A stretch of DNA of 64,000 nt from Bacteroidota bacterium (lineage in GTDB: Bacteria > Bacteroidota > Rhodothermia > Rhodothermales > Bin80). Under the pieces are notes generated by a model. The model was not told where the DNA came from. It searched no databases and saw only the letters and a list, made by a program, of their open reading frames with translations. Positions 56,752 to 64,000 of the stretch are shown here, in pieces. Numbering within the stretch: the first letter of the stretch is position 1; each line of letters opens with the position of its first letter. The translations under genes and the position numbers were made by a program. The stretch spans positions 1 to 64,000 of the forward strand of contig JAPOUL010000123.1 in NCBI GenBank assembly GCA_026708685.1, given 5' to 3'.

Positions 56752-59079
56752 ATGAGTTCAAGTACTTCAACGTTGACACTGCCCATTGTAGGAATGCATT
56801 GTGCGTCCTGTGCAGCTGGGCTTGAGCGTCAGCTGGATCAACTTTCTGATACCAGTGAAGTCCAAGTCAATATAGCTACGCATCAAGCTCATATTAAGGG
56901 GTTATCCGCCCAAGCTGCATTGTCAGCCATCCAAAATGCAGGATATGATGTTCCCCGATCAACGATCATTCTCTATCTGAAAGATCAGAATGAAGCGTTA
57001 GCAACAGAAACCATTGAGACCCGATGCCGTCAAGTGGGGCCGTTGATTGAGTATCAGGTCTCTGGTCAAACATTGAAACTATCATGGATTCCTGAATTCA
57101 ATCATGCTGAACAATTCATATCGGCATTTCCAGAATACACTGGAACACCCATCAAGGAGTCCAGCAATTCGTTAGGGAAACATCTTCGTTTAGTGCTTTC
57201 CATCGTTGGAGCAGTTGTCGTTATGGTGTTCTCAATGTTTGATCTAGTCAGTCATACGTTATTGTTGGTGATTTCAACTCCTATTGTATTCTATGGTGGG
57301 GGAGAGTTCTTCAAAAGGGCACGGAGTGCACTCATTCGGGGGACAACAAATATGTATACGTTGATTTCGATTGGTGTTGGATCCGCATGGATCTACAGCA
57401 CCATCGTTACGCTCTTGCCCAATGTCTTCAATTCAAATATGGCAGTCTATTTTGAAGCGGCCGTTGTCATTGTTGCATTAGTGCTTTTGGGCCAATTCCT
57501 TGAATCTCATGCACTGCATAAAACTGGATCAGCAATTGAGTCCCTTCTTCGGTTACAAGTTCCAACAGCCCGCGTGAAGAGGGGAACGCATCTGGTAGAT
57601 ATTCCAGTGGAGAATGTTACATCTCAAGATTTAGTTGTGATTCGTCCCGGTGATCAAGTGCCCATAGATGGGCAAGTGATGGAAGGAATGAGTTCGGTAG
57701 ATGAGAGTATGCTGACAGGAGAACCCTTACCCGTCGCAAAATCCATTGGCGATACCGTTGTGGCTGGAACTTTAAACATAGATGGATCCCTTACGGCATC
57801 TGTAACGCACACAGGAAGGGATACGATCCTGCAACACATCGTGCGTCTTACCAGAGAGGCACAGGGGAGAAAAGCTCCCATACAGAGGCTATCTGATCAA
57901 GTCTCAGGTTTTTTTGTTCCTATTGTTGTGATGATTGCCATTCTTACGTTTACGATATGGATGTTCACTGGACTTGGCATGGAGCTTGCGATCATTACAT
58001 TTGTTTCCGTCTTGATCATTGCATGCCCCTGTGCATTGGGACTTGCGACTCCGACCGCTATTGTTGTTGCTACGGGTGCGGCCGCACGAAGGGGTATTCT
58101 ATTCAAGGGCGGGGATGCTCTTGAAAGGATCAGTAAGGTGACTCATGTAGTGCTTGACAAGACAGGAACACTAACAGTAGGGACTCCCACGATTGAATCT
58201 ATGGATGTGTCCCCAGAGGTGTCTCGCACGATGGTTCTGACCATGGCCGCATCGTTGGAAGTTCATTCCTCGCATCCACTAGCCGAAGCGATTGTGGCAA
58301 AGGCCAAATCAGAGGGGATTCAATTTGAACATGCAGAGTCCATAGAATTGACTCCTGGGTTAGGGATCACTGGTACTATTGACCATCAACTCGTTTCTGT
58401 TGGAAGTGCAGGTTTTCTGGCCCAGCAAGATGTTGACTTTCCTCCCTATGCTGACATTGAAAAGAGAATTCACATAGCCATTGACCGACAGTGGGTCGGT
58501 CAGTTTACCGTCAATGATACATTGAGAGCTACCTCTAAAGATGCCGTTGCACATTTGCGTAGTCAAGGTTTGGGAGTCATCATGCTCACTGGCGATACAG
58601 AAACGAATGCAAGTGGCGTTGCTGACCAGTTAGGGATCAGGGAAGTGCACTCAGGCATGACACCAGCAGAGAAGATGGACTTCATCTCCACACTTCGAGA
58701 CATGGGTTTTGTGGTTGCTATGGTCGGCGATGGAATTAATGATGCACCTGCCCTTGCTCATGCAGATATTGGTATAGCGATTGGGTCAGGAACTCAAGTT
58801 GCCATTGAATCTTCCGATGTCACACTGATGCGTGAAGATCTAACATCCGTTGCAGAGACCATTAGTCTTGGACGACATGCTTTACGAACCATTCGTCAAA
58901 ACTTATTTTTTGCTTTCATTTATAATTCAATGAGTATTCCAGTGGCGGCTGGTGCTTTCTATTGGATTTTTGGTATCTTAATGAATCCTATGCTCGCTTC
59001 CTTTGCCATGATGCTTTCGAGTCTTTCCGTTGTATGGAATAGTCTTCGTCTAAGCAGAACTCTCAAAACAAAATCTTGA
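56752..59079 (+). CDS. copA: copper-translocating P1B-type ATPase
   Basis: A 775-residue copper efflux pump. One N-terminal HMA domain (GMHCASC, C17 and C20), a second metal-binding-like segment lacking the Cys pair (about 75-130), then membrane spans, TGEPLPV in the actuator domain, the intramembrane [12 protein letters not shown] (CPC at 425-427), DKTGTLTVG (Asp469), SSHPLAEAI (HP motif) and [17 protein letters not shown] plus GxxCxxC indicates Cu(I) export. The next gene follows after 3 nt, so they form an operon. Confidence 0.95.
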   Translation: MSSSTSTLTLPIVGMHCASCAAGLERQLDQLSDTSEVQVNIATHQAHIKGLSAQAALSAIQNAGYDVPRSTIILYLKDQNEALATETIETRCRQVGPLIEYQVSGQTLKLSWIPEFNHAEQFISAFPEYTGTPIKESSNSLGKHLRLVLSIVGAVVVMVFSMFDLVSHTLLLVISTPIVFYGGGEFFKRARSALIRGTTNMYTLISIGVGSAWIYSTIVTLLPNVFNSNMAVYFEAAVVIVALVLLGQFLESHALHKTGSAIESLLRLQVPTARVKRGTHLVDIPVENVTSQDLVVIRPGDQVPIDGQVMEGMSSVDESMLTGEPLPVAKSIGDTVVAGTLNIDGSLTASVTHTGRDTILQHIVRLTREAQGRKAPIQRLSDQVSGFFVPIVVMIAILTFTIWMFTGLGMELAIITFVSVLIIACPCALGLATPTAIVVATGAAARRGILFKGGDALERISKVTHVVLDKTGTLTVGTPTIESMDVSPEVSRTMVLTMAASLEVHSSHPLAEAIVAKAKSEGIQFEHAESIELTPGLGITGTIDHQLVSVGSAGFLAQQDVDFPPYADIEKRIHIAIDRQWVGQFTVNDTLRATSKDAVAHLRSQGLGVIMLTGDTETNASGVADQLGIREVHSGMTPAEKMDFISTLRDMGFVVAMVGDGINDAPALAHADIGIAIGSGTQVAIESSDVTLMREDLTSVAETISLGRHALRTIRQNLFFAFIYNSMSIPVAAGAFYWIFGILMNPMLASFAMMLSSLSVVWNSLRLSRTLKTKS

Positions 59080-59082
59080 ATC

Positions 59083-60150
59083 ATGCTTCCCGAATGGATG
59101 CCTAATGTGCACCCCATGATCGTGCACTTTCCCATCGCTCTGTTGATCACCGCTTTTGTGGTGGATGTCATTGCTCTGTTTTTTCGACGAGCTACCTTTC
59201 TTGTGAAAACATCAACCATCCTATATGTACTCGGTGCACTGGGGACGCTCGCCAGTGTGATCTCAGGAGAATTCGCGATCGAAACCGTAGAGGTCACCGG
59301 ACAGGCAAATACGATCCTTCATGACCATGAAGAAACAGGTGAATTCGCCATGAAATTCTTTTTGGTCTATGCAGCCCTGAGAGTGGTGTTATGGTGGTGG
59401 TTGAAATTTCGCATGATCGTTTGGATCCCACTTGCAGTCATCGGTGGGATTGGACTTTTTCCGTTGTTTCAAGCATCCACCCTCGGTGGTCAGTTGGTCT
59501 ATCAGCAGGGAGTGGGGATTGCGATGGTGGACTCCATGTCCGCAAGACTCAAAGAAATGGAAAGCGAGTTTGTGAGAATGGGTGGAAGTCCAGAGTTTTC
59601 TGGGATTGATGAAGATGGAGGATGGCAGTGGTGGGCTGGAGAAAATGCGGTTTCTGCGTTCAATGCTGCGTTTCAAACGGTGAAGGGAAATGTTTCCCCT
59701 GACACGGTCCGTGATTCTGATGGCAATGTGCATTTGGCCTTAACGGTTCAGGACTCACCAGCGTTGATCACATCTGGGATTCCCGTCTCCGATGTGGAAT
59801 TCCTGATGGAAGTAGATGTATCAGAGTTTAATGGTTCAGTTCGCTTGATCCATCACATGCAGGATAGCCTGAACTATCATTACATGGAAATCTCAGATGA
59901 AACTCTGCGTATTGGTGCTCTTTCCAGTGGAGAGGAAGAGATTTACGATGAAGGGTTGTTTCAGCCGTTGGATGGGGCGAATGAGTTCAAAATTGTTAGT
60001 AGCACGACGCATTTTCAGGGATACATGAACGGGGAGATGCTCGTTCATGGACATGGGGCAGTTCCGCAGGCTGGGATCACTGGATTTGAGTTCACAGGGT
60101 CCGGTATGGTATCGGTTCAACAGATAAATCTATCCGTCTTGGCAGAGTGA
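59083..60150 (+). CDS. DUF2231 membrane domain fused to a lectin-like domain
   Basis: A 355-residue protein. Residues 1-150 are four hydrophobic spans of the DUF2231 type (NVHPMIVHFPIALLITAFVV, LGALGTLASVISGEFAIETV, HDHEETGEFAMKFFLVYAAL), with conserved His residues that could bind heme or metal. Residues ~200-355 look like a concanavalin-type beta-sandwich (VSDVEFLMEVDVSEFNGSVR, NEFKIVSSTTHFQGYMNGEM). Three nt separate it from copA, suggesting a role in copper or redox handling at the membrane. The fusion is unusual to me. Confidence 0.8.
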   Translation: MLPEWMPNVHPMIVHFPIALLITAFVVDVIALFFRRATFLVKTSTILYVLGALGTLASVISGEFAIETVEVTGQANTILHDHEETGEFAMKFFLVYAALRVVLWWWLKFRMIVWIPLAVIGGIGLFPLFQASTLGGQLVYQQGVGIAMVDSMSARLKEMESEFVRMGGSPEFSGIDEDGGWQWWAGENAVSAFNAAFQTVKGNVSPDTVRDSDGNVHLALTVQDSPALITSGIPVSDVEFLMEVDVSEFNGSVRLIHHMQDSLNYHYMEISDETLRIGALSSGEEEIYDEGLFQPLDGANEFKIVSSTTHFQGYMNGEMLVHGHGAVPQAGITGFEFTGSGMVSVQQINLSVLAE

Positions 60151-60165
60151 AATTACTCTTCAAAA

Positions 60166-60189
60166 GAGGCTTATATGCGTGAGTGGCCG
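60166..60189 (+). repeat. dispersed 22-bp element, copy B
   Basis: GAGGCTTATATGCGTGAGTG followed by GCCG, about 120 nt upstream of the mod start. Matches the copies at 14511 and 52646 with 2-3 differences. Confidence 0.5.
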
Positions 60190-60308
60190 AAATTGTAGGG
60201 GGCGAGAACAAAAAGGTGAGTTTTTCTAATGTACCTCAGAAAAGCCATGCTTTTCGCATCTTTGTTGTATATTGTGATTCATTTTTTCATGATTTCGTAA
60301 ATAGTATT

Positions 60309-63300
60309 ATGGGGGCAAATACTGAACATCTCCAGAAATTTCAAAGTCTACTACGTGAGATCTTCCAGTTTGACTGTGCAGATCTTGATTTCGGCATTTA
60401 CCGAATTATGAATTACAAGCGTGATATTGTAGAAAAATTCATCTCCAGTACGCTCCCAGGCACGATTGAGAAAAAAATGGGGGGGGGTAGACCTCAATCA
60501 TGCACTTGAAAAAGCTCAAAGACAGGTAGTCAAAGTACTCGGATCTGATTCCTTTGAAAATGGCGAGATTGCCGAAGCATATGCTGATACACCAATCTCC
60601 AGAGAATACCTTGACCTAAAGAATCGTGCTGAGTCTGACCAACATAGAAAGGCATTAGAGACTGATGTATACAATCACCTCTATGCTTTTTTCAGTCGCT
60701 ATTATGAAGATGGCGATTTAATTTGCAAGCGGCGATACTCACAAAATCATCGTTATACAATCCCCTACAATGGGGAAGAGGTTTTTTTTCACTGGGTAAA
60801 TAAAGATCAGTATTATATCAAGACCGACGAGACTCTCCGTAATTATCAATGGAAATCATTAACAGGAGTAGTCGTTCGTTTTACCGCGGATGAAGTTTGT
60901 GCTGAGAAAGATAATGTGCAAGGAGCACAACGCTTTTTCATTCCCAAATGGTCAAATACGAACTGGGATTCTATAAGAGGCTCTCTTACCATTCCATTTG
61001 ATTATCGTCACCTCACTAGTGAGGAAAAGAAAAAATATAAGGGAAGCAATAAGCAGAAAAAAATTATCAATGCATCACTGAACGAAATCAATGAGCATAT
61101 CACCGATGAGGATGTGATTTCTGCTCTCTCCAGCCTCCGTAACCCGAATGCGACAGGAGAATCGGAAACCCATCTTGAATATCATTTACGCCAATATACC
61201 CGCCGCAATACTTCAGACTTTTTCATTCATAAAAATCTTGAATCATTCCTGTCTTATGAATTAGATTTCTACTTGAAGAACGAAGTTCTAAACATTGACA
61301 TCATAGAGCGTGCAGGCGAGTCATCTATGGAGCGATGGCTTCAACTTCTCAACCTTATCAAGAGTATCGGTGCTCAAATCATACAATTTCTTGCCCAGAT
61401 TGAAGAATTCCAAAAAATGCTCTGGGAAAAGAAGAAATTCGTGATGGAAACCAATTACTGTATCGCGATCCATCGCATACCACTGGAATTTCATGAGGAA
61501 ATTGTAAATAATGAAGAACAATGGAAGGAATGGGCTTCACTTTCACTTTTGGGTGATGCTTTTGATGGTTTGACTCAATCAGGATCATATGATGACAGGT
61601 CCAATTTCATAAAGCAAAATGACTCTCTCATGTTGGATACCATTCATTTTAATGAGAATTTTGTAGATCGCTTATTGGCTTCCTTTGATGACATTGATGT
61701 AGAGATTGACGGATTATTAGTTCATGGAGACAACTGGCAAGCTCCCCGCTTACTACAAACACGATATCATAATGCATTGCGATGTGTCCATATTGATCCG
61801 CCATATAATACCGCTACAGGTGGCTTTTTGTACAAAAATAACTATCAGCACTCAAGCTGGTTATCAATGATGCACGACCGGATTGATGTAGCTATTCCAA
61901 TGATAAATTCAGAAGGTGCTTTTCTTTGTCATATAGATGAACATGAGCAAGAAAGGTTGCATGCTTTGTTTTCGAAAATGAGGATCCCCGATGGCGGTAC
62001 CATCATATGGGATAAGAAAAATCCAATATTACGTGGAAAAATTACAGCTAGGCATGAGTATATACTGTGGCGAACTTGGGATGCCTCAGAAATAAGGATG
62101 CCTTCGCCCAACCGTATGGAAATTATGAAGACAGCTACTTATTTATTAAACAAGCATGGGGAGAACAATGATGAATGCAGAAAAGATTTCCATAACTGGG
62201 TAAAAGCGCAAAATCATTTTAGCGGAGGTGAAAAGGCATATTCATACATTGATGATGACGGAAGAGTTTATCAATCTGTGTACATGGGAGCTCCTGTTCC
62301 TATGAATGATAGAAAGTTTCATATTCCATTAATTCATCCCATCACAAACAAACCGTGTCCTGTGCCTCCTAATGGCTGGTCAAGATCCCCAGAGACGATT
62401 AATAATCTGCTAGATGAGAATCGTATCATCTTCGGGGCGGATGAAAAAGTGCAACCACGAAAAAAGGAGTTTATAGATCCTAAGCAACCGATGCAATCGG
62501 TAATACAGGACGGCAAGCGTGGTCTGAATGATTTAAGGAGTCTCGGAGGTTTAGACTTCCCCTATTGCCACCCGGTTTCATTGTACGAAACACTTCTTGA
62601 TGGTGCAACATCTCAGTCTGAATCATTAGTGATGGACCACTTCGCAGGGTCTGGTACAACCGCACATGCGGTGATCAATCTGAATCGTAGGGATCAAGTC
62701 AAACGTAAGTTTATTTTGGTGGAAGTTGGTGAACAGTTTGATACAGTATTGCTTCCACGTATCAAGAAAGTCGCATTCTCCTCCGAATGGAAGAAGGGAA
62801 TACCCTACGGACATACTGAAAAAGATAGATCTTTAAGAATCGTTAAGTATATGCGGTTGGAATCCTATGAGGATGCGTTAGACAGTATAGAATTTGATTC
62901 ACAGGACACCTCAAAACTTGAAAATACCATTGAAGACTATACCCTCAAGTATATGCTCAAATGGGAAACAAAAGATTGTGAAACCTTCCTGAATCCAGTT
63001 AAATTGATGACCCCATTTGATTATCAACTTAACCTTTACGTGAATGGAGAAAACTTAAATTGGAAGGTAGATATGGCCGAAACCTTTAATTACTTACTTG
63101 GGATGAAGGTGCGAACTCGTCAAGTACATATGGACGAAAATAGGCGTTATCTGATTTTCCAAGGCGAAACCCGCGAGCATCCAAATCGAATTACTGTGAT
63201 CATCTGGCGTAATACCGTAGATTGGAAGGAAATCGATCTCGAAAGGGACAAAAAGTTTGTTAGCGAGAAAAAAATTATCGAAGAGGCAGATGTAATTTAT

Positions 63301-63393
63301 GTCAACGGTATGTCCAGTATTGTTGGGGCGAAGCCCATTGAACCAATCTTCAAGGACAAGATGTTTGCAAATGTCTCAAAATCTCCTCAATAA
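60309..63393 (+). CDS. mod: type III-like adenine methyltransferase Mod, split at a G9 tract
   Basis: The N-terminus from ATG 60309 (FQSLLREIFQFDCADLDFGI, YRIMNYKRDIVEKFI, PGTIEKKM) runs into nine G (60479-60487) and then a stop at 60507-60509. In the frame shifted by one, translation reads GGVDLNHALEKAQRQVVKV and continues to 63393; eight G would join them into about 1028 residues. The catalytic motif is HIDPPYNTATGG (about 440-450 of the second frame), and the SAM site is DHFAGSGTTAHAVINLNRR (about 725). It is longer than classical Mod (~650). It precedes a helicase-type restriction gene. It is apparently phase-off as sequenced. Confidence 0.87.
60479..60487 (+). repeat. G9 homopolymer tract inside mod
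   Basis: AAAAAAATGGGGGGGGGTAGAC-type context (A7-T-G9). The tract lies at codon ~57 of mod, precisely where the two halves go out of frame. It is an obvious slipped-strand site. Confidence 0.75.
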
Positions 63394-64000
63394 TGCCAAC
63401 TCATTCTTCCATCATGGCAATCAGACTGGAGCAGAACTTAACGCTGCTGACATGGCTACATCAATGGCTTGGTTATCAGAATACAAAAGAAATTCTTACA
63501 GATCTTTGTAAAACTGAGGAAGGCTTTGACAGCAATGGGAATAGTTACATATTGAAGAGACTGACTGCCAGATCAAAATTTGATCAGAATAAGTACTCTA
63601 TGCTGGAAAAATACGATGGGCACATTCGAGATGTACTTCAAGAAATGAACAGGGGTAGGGGGGAGCCCATCACACTGCGTTATTTCCAATATCTTGCAGC
63701 ACTTTATACAGAGATATATCTCGATTTCCGATGGAATCACACCGATATTTTTGTCAGCCAACTAAATGAATCTATAAGAAAACGAAAACCAAATTCATTC
63801 TATGAGTTCGCTCTTTCCGACCTTGACAAAATCGCGTTCTGGATGGCTACTGGTAGTGGTAAAACTCTGCTACTTCACCTAAATTTTCACCAGTTTCTGC
63901 ATTATAACCGTGATACTTTGGACAACATCATCTTGATTACTCCAAACGAAAGATTGAGTGAACAGCACTTGTCTGATATGGAGCAGTCCAACATTCCATG
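63393..64000 (+). CDS. type III-like restriction subunit Res (DEAD/DEAH helicase), partial
   Basis: The ATG overlaps the mod stop (TAATG) and the frame stays open to the window edge, about 202 codons. It reads QNLTLLTWLHQWLGYQ, EMNRGRGEPITLRYFQYLAA and FALSDLDKIAFWMATGSGKT (Walker A GSGKT near residues 157-161). It then shows the helicase motif Ia-like IILITPNERLSEQH. Res subunits provide ATP-driven DNA translocation and cleavage with Mod. Tight overlap shows co-transcription and coupling. The C-terminal nuclease domain lies outside the window. Confidence 0.85.
   Translation, partial: MPTHSSIMAIRLEQNLTLLTWLHQWLGYQNTKEILTDLCKTEEGFDSNGNSYILKRLTARSKFDQNKYSMLEKYDGHIRDVLQEMNRGRGEPITLRYFQYLAALYTEIYLDFRWNHTDIFVSQLNESIRKRKPNSFYEFALSDLDKIAFWMATGSGKTLLLHLNFHQFLHYNRDTLDNIILITPNERLSEQHLSDMEQSNIP

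Noticed and set aside
13247-63393. All frameshifts as mere sequencing errors
   Set aside because: Homopolymer errors could explain individual shifts, but the nonsense codons in the methyltransferase and IS1595 remnant, and intact frames in about 30 other genes, point to real decay or phase variation. Read-level data are still decisive.
60309-64000. BREX or DISARM system
   Set aside because: The methyltransferase has DPPY with a downstream FAGSGTT and is followed directly by a Res-like helicase; no brx/pgl or drmA/B/C genes are visible. The window ends too early to exclude larger clusters to the right.

Overview
This window looks like a chromosome segment of a moderate-GC bacterium, most likely a marine, possibly sponge-associated member of the Rhodothermota/Bacteroidota side of the FCB group. 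That placement is an inference. It rests on starts without Shine-Dalgarno sequences (hsdM, lexA, copA, mod), on Planctomycetes/Rhodothermia-type secreted catabolic proteins (DUF1501, DUF1549/DUF1553, DUF1080, heme-binding dehydrogenase, sulfatase, PhoD, sialidase), and on a decayed sterol C-24 methyltransferase, a family recently reported in uncultured bacteria including sponge symbionts. I see one tRNA, no rRNA and no CRISPR array.

Layout. 0-13 kb is housekeeping and sugar metabolism: a HEPN-like fragment, class I FBP aldolase, an MnmC2-like FAD oxidoreductase, tRNA-Arg, KDG kinase with a DASS transporter, divergent xylulokinase, the tsaE-tsaB-tsaD operon for t6A synthesis, a membrane-anchored protein, a DUF4399 lipoprotein and a photolyase. 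13-16 kb holds a frameshifted AAA+ ATPase (copy 1) and the sterol methyltransferase pseudogene. 16-20 kb has a Gfo/Idh/MocA oxidoreductase, a double DUF1080 protein and a NIF3-like protein. 20-25 kb is a broken type I restriction island (hsdM, frameshifted hsdS, the start of a PrrC/RloC-like ATPase, no hsdR nearby) joined to a TolB-like lipoprotein gene. 25-33 kb has sulfatase-PhoD and YhaN-YhaO pairs. 33-42 kb has MnmD, a cytochrome-type dehydrogenase and a DUF1553-DUF1501 pair. 42-45 kb carries AAA+ copy 2 with a 23-bp triple repeat upstream. 45-51 kb has sialidase, SGNH hydrolase, LarA-like protein, a radical SAM protein and LexA. 51-55.5 kb is a mobile-element graveyard (IS1634-type and IS1595-type remnants) around AAA+ copy 3. 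55.5-64 kb has DUF2461, copA with a DUF2231 protein, and a type III-like mod-res pair running off the end.

Main points of interest. (1) The mod gene is split at a run of nine G and its partner hsdS at a run of seven A, as expected for phase-variable DNA methylation. (2) Three paralogous solo AAA+ ATPases share upstream GTAGATT(GGCAA) motifs. One has three perfectly phased 23-bp repeats, and two are followed, past an in-frame stop, by a Lys/Pro-rich tail. (3) A clearly recognisable sterol 24-C-methyltransferase has been lost by two frameshifts and two nonsense codons. (4) A 22-bp element recurs at three distant sites. Homopolymer errors in the assembly could explain some frameshifts, but not the nonsense codons in the same regions.
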